A stretch of 64,000 bases of DNA from Lujinxingia vulgaris. GTDB lineage: Bacteria > Myxococcota_A > Bradymonadia > Bradymonadales > Bradymonadaceae. Numbering within the stretch: the first letter of the stretch is position 1; every line of letters starts with the position of its first letter. Made by a program: the position numbers and the translations under genes. Under the pieces are notes generated by a model that was not told the origin of the DNA, searched no databases, and saw only the letters and a list, made by a program, of their open reading frames with translations. The stretch lies in assembly GCF_007997005.1 (NCBI RefSeq), contig NZ_VOSL01000020.1, positions 55,341 through 119,340 on the forward strand. Direction: 5' to 3'. Positions 26,429-35,899 of the stretch are shown piece after piece.

Positions 26429-27529
26429 GTGATGGATGAAGTCAGGGGGCGACTCTGTGGAGGACAGGGTTTGAAAATCACGCAGGAGCACGAGGGCCGG
26501 GTCTCCGAGAGGGGGCCGCGGGTACACCGACGTGCGCCGGAAGGGCCCGGAGATGTGCTGGGGCAGCTGGGATTGCACCTGGGCGGCGTTTTGGCGCTCG
26601 GTGTGGCGCTGGCGCTGTGGCAGCTTCCGGGCGCGCACCTCGACTTGATGTGGCAGAGCGGGGCGGAGTCCTCAAAGGTGGCGAGCGCGCTGGCGCTTCG
26701 CGCCAGCTTGCATGTGGGCATCGCGGCGCTCTGCTGGGGGCTTGTCTACGGGGCGTTCAGCGCGCTGCGAGGGAGGCTTTCGAGCAAGGAGGCGCGCCTG
26801 CAACGCCGCTTCAAACCGGCGCAGGGGGCGGTCTTTATCGAGACGCTGGCGGTGATGCCGGTCTTTTTGTTGCTGACCTTCGGGCTCTTGCAGCTCTCGA
26901 TTGTGAACATCACCGCGGCGCTGATTCCGGTGGCCGGGTACCAGGGCGCACGCGCCGCCTGGGTGTGGCAGCCGGAGGCTGACAGCGGGCGCAGCGGCGT
27001 CACTCAGGCCGAGGTGAACGAGCGCGTGCGCATCGCCGTGGCGCTGGTGATGACGCCGGTGGTCGCCGGCGATATGCAGATGGTGGGCAGCGGCATCAGT
27101 CCGCAGGCCACGGCGATGGCGCGGGCAATGTACGCGCGTTTTGCCCTGGACGTCTCCGGCGGCGGCATCGCCAGCCTGCTGGTGCCGGTCGGGGGCAACA
27201 ACTCCACCACCGAGCTCAGCGCGGCGCGGGCCTTTGACTCCGATGCGCTGGATCGACGCGCGGTCCGCAAGTTTCTTTTTGCCTACATGATGACCGATGT
27301 CGGTGAGGGCCTGATCGCCGGAGAAGACCCCGGGGTGGTGCATAACGCCACGTCGACCGGCGTGCGCTTTAGCTTCCATCATTACCTGGCGATGCCTCTT
27401 GTGGGGGGGCTCTTTGGAGAGCGCCGCTTCTTCTCGGGCACCGGAGGCCGCCCCGGCTACTACCGCACCTGGGAGCATGAGTACGCCTTTCCCCGTCAAC
27501 CCCACGGTGTCAATCACCGCACGCCGTGA
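26429..27529 (+). CDS. TadE-like pilus assembly protein
   Basis: This protein has up to 366 residues. A first hydrophobic segment (LGGVLALGVALALWQLP) is followed after about 65 residues by another transmembrane helix and then by GAVFIETLAVMPVFLLLTFGLLQL (given here in short: a TadE-type helix with the conserved Glu of FIE). TadE-like proteins are minor pseudopilin components of Tad/Flp secretion systems. It is the first of four same-strand genes with 14-bp, 4-bp-overlap and 59-bp spacing. The start codon is uncertain because several ATGs cluster at 26424-26435. Confidence 0.72.
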   Translation: MMDEVRGRLCGGQGLKITQEHEGRVSERGPRVHRRAPEGPGDVLGQLGLHLGGVLALGVALALWQLPGAHLDLMWQSGAESSKVASALALRASLHVGIAALCWGLVYGAFSALRGRLSSKEARLQRRFKPAQGAVFIETLAVMPVFLLLTFGLLQLSIVNITAALIPVAGYQGARAAWVWQPEADSGRSGVTQAEVNERVRIAVALVMTPVVAGDMQMVGSGISPQATAMARAMYARFALDVSGGGIASLLVPVGGNNSTTELSAARAFDSDALDRRAVRKFLFAYMMTDVGEGLIAGEDPGVVHNATSTGVRFSFHHYLAMPLVGGLFGERRFFSGTGGRPGYYRTWEHEYAFPRQPHGVNHRTP

Positions 27530-27542
27530 AGGGAGGTCGATG

Positions 27543-29180
27543 ATGCGAACGATGGTGAATTCAATGCACCGCGATGAGGGCGGGGCGATGGTGCTGTTGG
27601 CGCTGGCGGCCAGCCTGATTGTGCTGCTCAGCGCGATGGTGGTCTTTGACGCGGGCGATGCGGCCTCGACCAATGTGCATGTGCAGCACAGCACGGACGC
27701 TGCGGCGTTTAGCCAGGCGGCGATTCAGGCGCGCTCGATGAACATGGTGGCTTACACCAACGTCGGCAAGCGCATGACGGTGGGGATGGTCAACACCTAC
27801 ATCAACGTCAACCAGTGGCTCTCCAACATCAACATGATGGCCACCTACCTGGCGGTGGCGGTGTGCGCGGCCTCGGTGGTGGTGCCGCCGCTGGCCTCGA
27901 TCTGCAGTCAGGTGGCGCAGGCGGCCGCCGGGGCGCGGAGCCTGGTCAGCGCGGAGCGGCGAGACCGGGGGCGGATCTATGGCAAGAGCCGCAAGTGCAT
28001 GATCCGCGTTCCCATTCTGGGGTGTGTGAAGCGCTGGCCGGAGCGCACCGAGTGGGGCGCGCCGGACTACGCCTGGTTGCCGCCGCCCATCAACAGCCTG
28101 ATCTCGTTGCCCTTGCCCAACGATATCTACAACTGGAGCTCGCGCTCGTTGACCTCGCGTTTTTATGCGCGGGAGCTCAAAGCGTTTGATAACTACCAGC
28201 GCTACATGGTGGCGATCACGCCCTTCTGGGCGTGGACCGAGGGCGTGGCCCGGGGCATCTACAACCAGGCGCCGGTGACGGTGGGGTATCCGCCGCCGCC
28301 TTTTGATGCGAGCCAGCGCCACGCATCGACGTTGCCGGTGCGGCGCGGAAACTGGAGCGACACCTGCGAGCGGGCGCGCACCGGCGATGACCGCCTCTGG
28401 CATGCCGCCGACATCGCGCTTAAGTCGGGCATCTCGATTGCCGAGGGCAAAAACCGGGGTTCGGGCACGATGAAGGCCTCGCGCATTATGGCGATGGCCG
28501 TTGCCACCGGGTTCAGCACGCTGCTGGACTCCAAACATATCGTGCGCCCGGCGGATGCGATTCTGGCGCGCACCTGGTGGGAGAACTGCATGGGACGCGG
28601 GCGGCGCGGCGGGACCAGCGCGGCGTTGCGGGTCTGGAACAGGGCCGGGGCGGGTACGGTGGGGCGTCCCTTTATTCTGGAGTCGCCTTCGAGCCCGGCG
28701 GCCTGGCAGCTGCGCACCTCGACCCTGATGTTCGGCTTCAGGCCGAATGCGTCGATGATGGACGATGCGCAGGGGCGTAAGAATTACAGTGTGATGGGTT
28801 CGGATTACAGCGCGCGCAGTCCGCGCGCCGGTGGCACCTGGAAGCTCTCGCGCGCCGAATACGCGTTCCAGAAAAACGAGCGCCCTAACCTCTGGGAGCC
28901 CCGCTGGAGCGCGCGCATTCGCCCGGTGGCGCTTCCCGGGGAGTGGAACGCGCTCTCGAACTTCGATCTGGCCGACGCCTTCCACGACTCGGCCGGAACG
29001 CTGGCGTATGTGACCACGGTGACCCACGTCTTCGATCGAGTTTTTGGCGCCGACTTGATCACGCACCCGCACTCACTCAGCGGCACCAATGCCTTCTCGC
29101 AGATGCTTGATGAGGTCATCGCGATTGAGCTGGCCGTCCAGGGACTAAACAGCGCGCGCATTGAGGGGTTGGCCAAATGA
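27543..29180 (+). CDS. TadG-like (Flp pilus-assembly) membrane protein
   Basis: This 545-residue protein starts at 27543 after GGGAGG (ATG at 27540 also possible). The N-terminus is a short basic/acidic stretch (HRDEGGAMVLLALAASLIV) leading into one transmembrane helix and then DAGDAASTNVHVQHSTDAAA, the TadG/TadE-type pattern of a single anchor with a large periplasmic part. The remainder (~500 aa) has few recognisable motifs. The stop overlaps the next start (ATGA), so translation is coupled. Likely part of a Tad-type envelope system whose ATPase genes are elsewhere. Confidence 0.72.
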   Translation: MRTMVNSMHRDEGGAMVLLALAASLIVLLSAMVVFDAGDAASTNVHVQHSTDAAAFSQAAIQARSMNMVAYTNVGKRMTVGMVNTYINVNQWLSNINMMATYLAVAVCAASVVVPPLASICSQVAQAAAGARSLVSAERRDRGRIYGKSRKCMIRVPILGCVKRWPERTEWGAPDYAWLPPPINSLISLPLPNDIYNWSSRSLTSRFYARELKAFDNYQRYMVAITPFWAWTEGVARGIYNQAPVTVGYPPPPFDASQRHASTLPVRRGNWSDTCERARTGDDRLWHAADIALKSGISIAEGKNRGSGTMKASRIMAMAVATGFSTLLDSKHIVRPADAILARTWWENCMGRGRRGGTSAALRVWNRAGAGTVGRPFILESPSSPAAWQLRTSTLMFGFRPNASMMDDAQGRKNYSVMGSDYSARSPRAGGTWKLSRAEYAFQKNERPNLWEPRWSARIRPVALPGEWNALSNFDLADAFHDSAGTLAYVTTVTHVFDRVFGADLITHPHSLSGTNAFSQMLDEVIAIELAVQGLNSARIEGLAK

Positions 29181-30001
29181 TCGGACGCATCAACGCATTG
29201 CTGCGCGATGAGCGCGGCACCTCCATGACCGAGTTTGTGATGACGATCCCGATCTTCATCACGCTCTTTATCGGCATCATGAATCTGGGGCGTCCGGCGC
29301 GGGCACAGTCCTATGTAACGCGTGACGCGGCCACCGAGATGTGGCGGCAGGTCTACCAGGCCGAAGACGACGATCTGCGCATGAGCGCGCGCTACGAGTG
29401 GGCCGGGCTGGGCTCGCACGACAGCTGGTTGCGCACGCTGGAGGCCGGCTATCTGGGGGCCACCGGCCACTGGGGGCACTCCCGACTTTACGCCCAGCCG
29501 ATGATGTTCGGGCTGACCGGGCGCACCATCCCCAACCGTGGCGAGTACGGTCGGATGGCGCGCAAGATCACCTCCAACCCCACCGAGATCGTGGGCAACG
29601 CGCACGTGGCCACGATGATGGTCAATGACACGCTGCATTTCGATGCGCTGGCCACCAGCATGGGGGGCCGTCCCAGCTCTCTAGGAGATATCATCGGAGC
29701 TGTGGCTGGCACTGCGATCTCGATTACAGGTGCGACGGCTGGCTTTGGCGCCGGGATTCGCTACGGTCAGGTCGATGCGGGGCATACCGCGACGGTGACC
29801 TTTACCACCGGTCATACCCGCACGCTGACGCGCTCCTACAACGCGCTCGTCTCGCCGACCCCGGATGGACCGCTTTCGCCGGAGCAGCGCGCGTTTCTGG
29901 TCGGGCGGACCTCAGCGGAGATACGAAAACCCTATAGCCGACTGCTCGATTTCTGGCGATCGACGCTTCCCAATGAACGCTACTCGGTGCCCAACTTCTA
30001 A
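29177..30001 (+). CDS. TadE family protein
   Basis: This 274-residue protein has a TadE signature near residues 12-40 (DERGTSMTEFVMTIPIFITL), with the conserved Glu after Thr and one transmembrane helix. The outside domain includes a hydrophobic glycine-rich patch (GAVAGTAISITGATAGFGAG) that could be a second membrane-active region. It overlaps the TadG-like gene by 4 bp. Three such proteins in a row fit the TadE-TadF-TadG minor pilin set. Confidence 0.8.
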   Translation: MIGRINALLRDERGTSMTEFVMTIPIFITLFIGIMNLGRPARAQSYVTRDAATEMWRQVYQAEDDDLRMSARYEWAGLGSHDSWLRTLEAGYLGATGHWGHSRLYAQPMMFGLTGRTIPNRGEYGRMARKITSNPTEIVGNAHVATMMVNDTLHFDALATSMGGRPSSLGDIIGAVAGTAISITGATAGFGAGIRYGQVDAGHTATVTFTTGHTRTLTRSYNALVSPTPDGPLSPEQRAFLVGRTSAEIRKPYSRLLDFWRSTLPNERYSVPNF

Positions 30002-30060
30002 GTGGTTTTACCGGGAGCGAAGCGCATGTGTGCGCGCGCTTCGGACCTGAAGGTGACACG

Positions 30061-31092
30061 ATGACGACGATGCTGAAGACGGGGTTGAAGCTGGGAGCCT
30101 GTGGCGCGCTGATCGTGGCGATCGGCGCGGCGATGCTGGTGGCCTCGCCACAGGGAGTGCCCGAGGCGGAGGCCGATATCGCCTGGCTCAGCCTGGTGCA
30201 CCGCAGCGGCCAGGAGCGTTTTGTGGAGGCGCTGGAGTCGGCCGGCCTGGACAACGCCCGGGCCTACGACTGGAATGGCAACCTCATCTATTTTGCCTTC
30301 GATGAGACCGATGAGCCACCGCTCGATGTGAGCCTGCGCCTGCAGGCCGAGATGGTCAAAGCCGGGCTTAATGAGCGCGTCTACACCTACCCGGTCGATC
30401 CGATGAGTGTTCTGGAGGAGGAGAGCCCCGCGGAGGTGAAGGCAGAGTTTCTGGAGGCGTCGATCGACTTCTTCCGCGGCGGGCTGGTACCGGTCAAAGA
30501 GACCGACGGGTATATCTCGTTGAACGGTGTGGAGCTTCATCGCGAGATCGAGACCTTGGAGGACGTCATCGGCGTGGCGATGGAGCTTGCCGACGATGAG
30601 GAGGCGGTGCAGAAGGCGGTCAAAGCGACGCGTTTTGTGGAGGCGTTTCGCACCCCGGAGAACCCGCGCACGCAGGTGGTCGCGGTGTACAGCCAGGATA
30701 ACGTCGACCTGACGAAGTTTCGCCCGGATGCGCCCGGCGTGACGCTGCTCGGGGAGGTCGACGACGGGATCCCTGCCTGCCCCGGGTGCGTGCGCTCCTC
30801 GCGCGTGGCAGGTACCGGCGCGGAGAAGGATTACCTGATGCTCTCGTTTGATACGCCGGCCGGGCGCAAAGCCACGCTCGACTTCTATGAGAAGGCGATG
30901 GCCGCGCGGGGCTGGGAGCTTCAGCCCAGCGCGATGATGATCGAGGGGCTGATCGATGCCTCGGTGATCCACGATGAGGATATCCAGGGGGAGATCGCCA
31001 CCTTCGCCCGTGGTGAGCTCATGGTGCATGTGCACGTCTACGACGCGGAGGGCGGGCGAGGCTCGGCGGTGTCGATCTTCAAGAGCCGCTAA
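30061..31092 (+). CDS. Signal-anchored hypothetical protein of the Tad-like cluster
   Basis: This 343-residue protein starts at 30061 after GAAGG. It has one N-terminal hydrophobic anchor (ACGALIVAIGAAMLVASP) and a soluble acidic domain. Late in it, SRVAGTGAEKDYLMLSFDTP and FYEKAMAARGWELQ resemble the C-terminal wing of anchored proteins that end with a small alpha/beta domain. Two cysteines (PACPGCVRSS) are close together. No family assigned. It ends 41 bp from the convergent treS gene and is the last gene of the four-gene cluster. Confidence 0.65.
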   Translation: MTTMLKTGLKLGACGALIVAIGAAMLVASPQGVPEAEADIAWLSLVHRSGQERFVEALESAGLDNARAYDWNGNLIYFAFDETDEPPLDVSLRLQAEMVKAGLNERVYTYPVDPMSVLEEESPAEVKAEFLEASIDFFRGGLVPVKETDGYISLNGVELHREIETLEDVIGVAMELADDEEAVQKAVKATRFVEAFRTPENPRTQVVAVYSQDNVDLTKFRPDAPGVTLLGEVDDGIPACPGCVRSSRVAGTGAEKDYLMLSFDTPAGRKATLDFYEKAMAARGWELQPSAMMIEGLIDASVIHDEDIQGEIATFARGELMVHVHVYDAEGGRGSAVSIFKSR

Positions 31093-31133
31093 GGCGGGGG
31101 GCCGATGGCGTCGGTGGCGCACATCGCCCGGAC

Positions 31134-34100
31134 TTACGCCATCAGCTGGGTGGTCACCGCGATCAGGGAGAGCTCGATGGGCTCGCCGCGCTCCAGGTCA
31201 TGCTCAAGCTGGCGCAGGGCTTTTTGAAGGCGCATCACGTCGAGGAGCTCCGCGATGCCCTCGGGGGTGTTGGGCAGAAATCCTGCCGAGGTGGCCGGGG
31301 GGAGGTAGCCGCTTAAGAAGGCGTGAGCGCAGAGCGCGTACCAGCGCTGCGCGGCTTTGAAGATCTCCAGGGCTTCGGGGCGATCGCCGGGATCGAGGTC
31401 GCGTGGGAAGTCGGCGCGGCAGGTTCGCTGCCAGGCCAACAGGCTGGTGTGATGAAAGGAGCGCAGCATGGTGGCCACGTCACGCAGCGGCGTGCGCTTG
31501 ATGCGTCGCTCGCCAATGGGAAGCCAGGGGTGACCCTCCAGATCGATGATCACAAAGTCATCGACGGTGCGCAGCACCTCTTCGAGGTGGAAGTCGCCGT
31601 GAATGCGGATGCGAAGCCCGCCCAGGCCCCGGCCGACTATGGTCTTGAAGCGGGCCAGGATCTCGGGCTCCTGGTCGAGCACCAGGCGCGCCATGGCCTG
31701 GTGCGACTCCAGCGTGCTGAGCCGCCGGCGCAGCAGGCGCATGGTGCGAAGGGTCAGGGTGCGCATGGAGTGGTAGCGGGTGCGCTCGTAGGAGGTGGAG
31801 AAGAGCGTGGGCTCAAAGGGGGTCTCGGGCAGCCCGCTGGCCAGCGCGGTGTGCAGCTCGGCGGCGCGCTGCCCGAGCTGGCGCGCCTGATTGAGGAAGA
31901 CGCGGTCGTCGTCGGCCAGATCGAAGTCGTCCGGGTTGAGGCTGATGAGCGTTTGTGCGCGCACCCCGTCGAGGAGCTCCGGGGGCCCGGGCTGCTCGGG
32001 GCGTCGGTGCTGGAGGTGGTCGGTGGCGTGATCCAGAAACCAGGTCAGCCCGTCGGCGCGGTGGGGCACAAAGCGGTGGACCGTGGCCAGAGTCGTCGGC
32101 TCCCAGCGGCCGCGGTGGTAGTCGAGGTGGCCGGTGAGCGGGGCGACGCCGGGAAAGTCGCGCTCCAATAAGAAGTGGCCGACCTCCACGTCGACGGAGC
32201 GCCCCGACTCCAGGCGACGGAAGAGTTTGACGACGAGATCTTCGCCGAAGACCACCGAGGTGTGGGTGTGGTTGACCTCCAGAACACGGATGGGAAGGGC
32301 GCTGAGGTGTTCGGGGGTGAGGTCCTGGAAGTGCTCCACCCAGTGGCCTTTGAAACTTCCCTCCATGCCGTTGAGGGACCAGCTCTTGCGGATGTAGCCG
32401 AGCAGCGCGCTGACAAAGCCCGGGTTGACTGAGGCGTCGTAGAGCTCGCCGTTCTCTCCGCTGCGCTCCAGGCGCAGCTGAGTGATGATGGCGTGCGGGG
32501 ATTGCTCGCGGATGCGATCGGCGCGTCGGTCGGTGGAGAAGCCGATGGGCAGCATGTAGATCTCGTTTTCACCGTCGAGAAAGGTCGCCTCGATCAGGCA
32601 GATCAGGGTGAGGCCCTCCTCCCAGCGCAGGCGGATGCGCTCCTGGATCTCCAGCGTCTCAAGGCGGCGGGCGCGGGGGTTGAACCAGGGCTGGCGATGC
32701 ATGAACTCGGTGACGCGACGCAGAAAGGGCGCGCGCATGCGTCCCTCAAAGATCGCCGACCAGTCTTCGCGCACCTCCAGAGGGCCGCGCGGGGAGGGGG
32801 GCTCCATCAGGTGGGCCTCATCCAGCGGGCGTTTGGAGAGGTTGAACCAGTAGAATCCGTAAGGCGCCAGCGAGAGGGCGTAGCGCCGCGCACGCTCCGG
32901 GTGAGTCGGGGGAAACTGTGTGCGGCCCCATAATTCAACAGGCCAGCGCTCGGCCGCATCGCTTAAGTCCAGATGCACGTGCTGGGCGGCGTGCGAGAGG
33001 TTGAGCACCAGCAGGGCGTCGTCGTCCTCGGTGGTGCGGCGCATCGCCAGCACCCGGTGGTTGGTGCAGGGCACCATCGTCAGATCGCCGCTCTTAAGCG
33101 CCGGGCTGTTCTGGCGAATGCTGATCAGGCGTTTGACCCAGCGCAGTAAGGAGGCCGGGGCGTTCTCCTGGGTCTCAACGTTGGTGCTCATGTAGTGGTA
33201 GGCGGGGTCGGTGATCACCGGCAAAAAGAGGCTCTGGGGGTTGGCGCGCGAGAAGCCCCCGTTGCGATCGGCGCTCCACTGCATCGGGGTGCGCACGCCG
33301 TTGCGGTCGCCCAGGTGGTAGTTGTCGCCCATGCCGATCTCATCGCCGTAATAGAGGATGGGCGTGCCGGGCAGGGAGAGCAAAAGGGCGTAGAGCAGGC
33401 GGATCTTGCGCCCGTCACCGCGCAAAATAGGCGCGAGCCTGCGGCGGATGCCCAGGTTGACGCGCATGCGCAGCTCCGGGGCAAAAGCGCGGTACATAAA
33501 GTCGCGCTCCTCGTCGGTGACCATCTCCAGGGTGAGCTCGTCGTGGTTGCGCAAAAAGAGCGCCCACTGGCAGCCCTCGGGAAGCTCCGGGGTCTGATCG
33601 AGGATGTCGACGATGGGCTGACGATCCTCCATCTCCACCGCCATAAAGAGGCGCGGCATCAGCGGGAAATGAAAGGCCATATGGCATTCGTCGCCCTGGC
33701 CAAAGAAGGCTACGGCGTCTTCGGGCCAGAGGTTGGCCTCGGCCAGGAGCATGCGGTCTTCGTAGCGCTCATCGACATGGGCGCGCAGGTCGCGCAGAAA
33801 GGCGTGCGTCTCAGGCAGCCCCTCGCAGGTGGTGCCCTCGCGCTCGTAGAGGTAGGTGATGGCGTCCAGGCGCAGCCCGTCGATGCCCATCTTCATCCAG
33901 AAGTCGACGATCTCGAAGACGGCCTTTCGCACCTGGGGGTTGTCGAAGTTTAAGTCGGGCTGGTGGTCGTAGAAGCGATGCCAGAAGTACTGGCCGGCGA
34001 CCGGATCGTAGGTCCAGTTGGAGTGCTTGACGTCACTGAAGATGATGCGCGCCTCGCGGTAGCGATCCGGGGTGTCGCTCCAGACGTAGAAGTCGCGCTC

Positions 34101-34469
34101 CACCGAGCCCCGCGGGGCGCGGCGGGCCCGCTGAAACCAGGGGTGCTGGTCGGAGGTGTGGTTGAGCACAAGCTCGGTGATGACCTTTAAACCGCGGCGA
34201 TGGGCCTCGCGCAGGAATGTTTGGAAGTCGCGCAACGTCCCGTAGTCCGGGTGCACCTCGGTGTAGCTGGCGATGTCGTAGCCATCGTCTTTAAGCGGGG
34301 AGGGGTAGAAGGGCAGCAGCCACAGGGCGGTGACGCCGAGCTCTTCGAGGTAGTCCAGGCGCTGGGTCAGCCCGCGCAGATCGCCGATGCCGTCGCCGTC
34401 GCTATCAAAGAACGAGCGCACATGAACTTCGTAGATGATGGCGTCCTGATACCATGGCGTCTTCGGCAT
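31134..34469 (-). CDS. treS: Trehalose synthase-maltokinase fusion (TreS-Mak)
   Basis: This 1111-residue protein starts MPKTPWYQDAIIYEVHVRSF at 34469; the frame open to 34598 lacks family similarity. The N-terminal ~550 residues are a GH13 maltose alpha-D-glucosyltransferase with GLRLDAITYL (nucleophile Asp), LAEANLWPED (acid Glu) and LRNHDELTLE. The C-terminal ~450 residues are a maltokinase with VVFGEDLVVKLFRR and the kinase-like RIHGDFHLEEV and FVIIDLEGHPW. It interconverts trehalose and maltose and then makes maltose-1-phosphate, normally feeding GlgE alpha-glucan synthesis. GlgE/GlgB are not in this window. Confidence 0.95.
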   Translation of the reverse strand: MPKTPWYQDAIIYEVHVRSFFDSDGDGIGDLRGLTQRLDYLEELGVTALWLLPFYPSPLKDDGYDIASYTEVHPDYGTLRDFQTFLREAHRRGLKVITELVLNHTSDQHPWFQRARRAPRGSVERDFYVWSDTPDRYREARIIFSDVKHSNWTYDPVAGQYFWHRFYDHQPDLNFDNPQVRKAVFEIVDFWMKMGIDGLRLDAITYLYEREGTTCEGLPETHAFLRDLRAHVDERYEDRMLLAEANLWPEDAVAFFGQGDECHMAFHFPLMPRLFMAVEMEDRQPIVDILDQTPELPEGCQWALFLRNHDELTLEMVTDEERDFMYRAFAPELRMRVNLGIRRRLAPILRGDGRKIRLLYALLLSLPGTPILYYGDEIGMGDNYHLGDRNGVRTPMQWSADRNGGFSRANPQSLFLPVITDPAYHYMSTNVETQENAPASLLRWVKRLISIRQNSPALKSGDLTMVPCTNHRVLAMRRTTEDDDALLVLNLSHAAQHVHLDLSDAAERWPVELWGRTQFPPTHPERARRYALSLAPYGFYWFNLSKRPLDEAHLMEPPSPRGPLEVREDWSAIFEGRMRAPFLRRVTEFMHRQPWFNPRARRLETLEIQERIRLRWEEGLTLICLIEATFLDGENEIYMLPIGFSTDRRADRIREQSPHAIITQLRLERSGENGELYDASVNPGFVSALLGYIRKSWSLNGMEGSFKGHWVEHFQDLTPEHLSALPIRVLEVNHTHTSVVFGEDLVVKLFRRLESGRSVDVEVGHFLLERDFPGVAPLTGHLDYHRGRWEPTTLATVHRFVPHRADGLTWFLDHATDHLQHRRPEQPGPPELLDGVRAQTLISLNPDDFDLADDDRVFLNQARQLGQRAAELHTALASGLPETPFEPTLFSTSYERTRYHSMRTLTLRTMRLLRRRLSTLESHQAMARLVLDQEPEILARFKTIVGRGLGGLRIRIHGDFHLEEVLRTVDDFVIIDLEGHPWLPIGERRIKRTPLRDVATMLRSFHHTSLLAWQRTCRADFPRDLDPGDRPEALEIFKAAQRWYALCAHAFLSGYLPPATSAGFLPNTPEGIAELLDVMRLQKALRQLEHDLERGEPIELSLIAVTTQLMA

Positions 34470-34649
34470 GGCGTTGTTCCCCCCCGCAGTGATCGTAGTC
34501 ATCGGTGACCGAGGCCGTGCTGATTGTAGACACGGCCAGACAAAGGGGGAGGCGCGCGGCGTTGACGTCCTCAAACCTCCCCTCATAGGTTGCCGCACGT
34601 GCGGCGAGTCGTGTGGGACTCGCCGGTCCCGAGAACAAAAGGAAAAACC

Positions 34650-35012
34650 ATGGCAGTGCGTGTTGCGAGCCGTGACGATGCGTTGGTCGTCGGGGTGCTC
34701 TACCGGTGGCTGAGCCTTGTGGGCATGGCGATGGCGCTTCTGGGGGTGGCGCTGGAGTTTATGCTCACCGGGGTGATTCGCAGCGGGTTGTGGGCCCCCT
34801 CGGAGCTTGTGGGGGGGATCCGCAGCCTGGATGTCTCGGTGCTCACCACGCTGGGGGTCTGGCTCTTGATCGCCGGGCCTTCGGCGGGGCTTGTGATCCT
34901 GGCCTGGCGAGCGCTGGGCTCAAGGCGCTGGATGCAGGGGCTTTTAGCGGTGCTGGTGCTGGTGATCGTGGTGCTCTCGGTGCCGCTGAAGATGTCGCTC
35001 AAGGGGGCGTGA
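34650..35012 (+). CDS. DUF1634 membrane protein
   Basis: This 120-residue protein starts MAVRVASRDDALVV at 34650 after AAGGAAAAACC. It has three transmembrane segments (WLSLVGMAMALLGVALEFML, LTTLGVWLLIAGPSAGLVIL, LLAVLVLVIVVLSVPL). DUF1634 proteins usually sit next to TauE/SafE permeases, as here: the stop overlaps the next start by one base (TGATG). It probably acts as a partner subunit of that exporter. Confidence 0.85.
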   Translation: MAVRVASRDDALVVGVLYRWLSLVGMAMALLGVALEFMLTGVIRSGLWAPSELVGGIRSLDVSVLTTLGVWLLIAGPSAGLVILAWRALGSRRWMQGLLAVLVLVIVVLSVPLKMSLKGA

Positions 35013-35851
35013 TGGGCGCGATGATCATTATGGCGATCTTTATGACGGGGTTTCTGGCCGGGGGATTGGGCTCGATGGTGGGGCTGGGCGGCGGGGTCTT
35101 TATCGTGCCGGTGCTCTCGCTGGTGCTGGGCGTCGATTTGAAGGCGGCCATTGCAGCGAGCGCGATCTGTGTGGTGCTCAACTCGCTCAATGGTAGCGCG
35201 GAGTACCTGCGCCGGGGGATGGTGCATATTAAGCTCGCGCTGCTCCTGCAGGTCTCCACGGCGATGGCGGCGATATTAGGGGGCATCATCGTGGTGTATT
35301 CGCCGGTGCAGACCTTGAAGCTGGTCTTTGCCGGGACGCTGGCGCTGGTGATCGCCGCGTTGGTGGCGGCGCCGCGGGGCGCGGAGGTTGTTGCGCCCGG
35401 GGGTCATGATCCCTTCGGGATGGCCACCGAATTTGACGATCCGGCCACCGCCAAACCCTTGAGCTATGTGCCTCAGCGCATGAAGCGCGGGGTGACCTTG
35501 AGCTGGCTGGCGGGCTTGAGCTCCGGGATGCTGGGCATTGGCGGCGGGGCGGTGCAGGTGCCCATGATGAGCGCGATGATGCGCGTGCCGCTTCGGGCGG
35601 CGGCGGCCACGAGCACCTTTATGGTGGGCACCACCGCGTCGGTCAGCGCGTTGATCCTGGCGATGGCCGGGGTGGTCGACGTCGCCGTCACCGTCCCGGC
35701 GATGGCCGGGGTGATGATCGGCTCGAACCTCGGCGCGCGGCTCGGCGCTCGCGTTTCGGCCGGGGCGCTGCGTCAGGTGCTGATCTTCACGCTGGCGGTG
35801 CTCACCGTGGCGATGGCCGCCGACGGGCTGGGCTGGGTGCAGCTCCGTTAA
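35012..35851 (+). CDS. TauE/SafE family sulfite/anion exporter-like permease
   Basis: This 279-residue protein has about 7-8 transmembrane segments and the duplicated TauE/SafE core: GLGSMVGLGGGVFIVPVLSL near the start and SGMLGIGGGAVQVPMMSAMM in the second half. The family exports sulfite, sulfoacetate or other small organic anions. It is translationally coupled to the DUF1634 gene. The substrate is not predictable from sequence, and no sulfur-metabolism gene is adjacent. Confidence 0.9.
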   Translation: MGAMIIMAIFMTGFLAGGLGSMVGLGGGVFIVPVLSLVLGVDLKAAIAASAICVVLNSLNGSAEYLRRGMVHIKLALLLQVSTAMAAILGGIIVVYSPVQTLKLVFAGTLALVIAALVAAPRGAEVVAPGGHDPFGMATEFDDPATAKPLSYVPQRMKRGVTLSWLAGLSSGMLGIGGGAVQVPMMSAMMRVPLRAAAATSTFMVGTTASVSALILAMAGVVDVAVTVPAMAGVMIGSNLGARLGARVSAGALRQVLIFTLAVLTVAMAADGLGWVQLR

Positions 35852-35899
35852 TGCTCTGTTCAGGAACGCACCTTTCAGGTGGGGTTGAACGTGCCCTCT

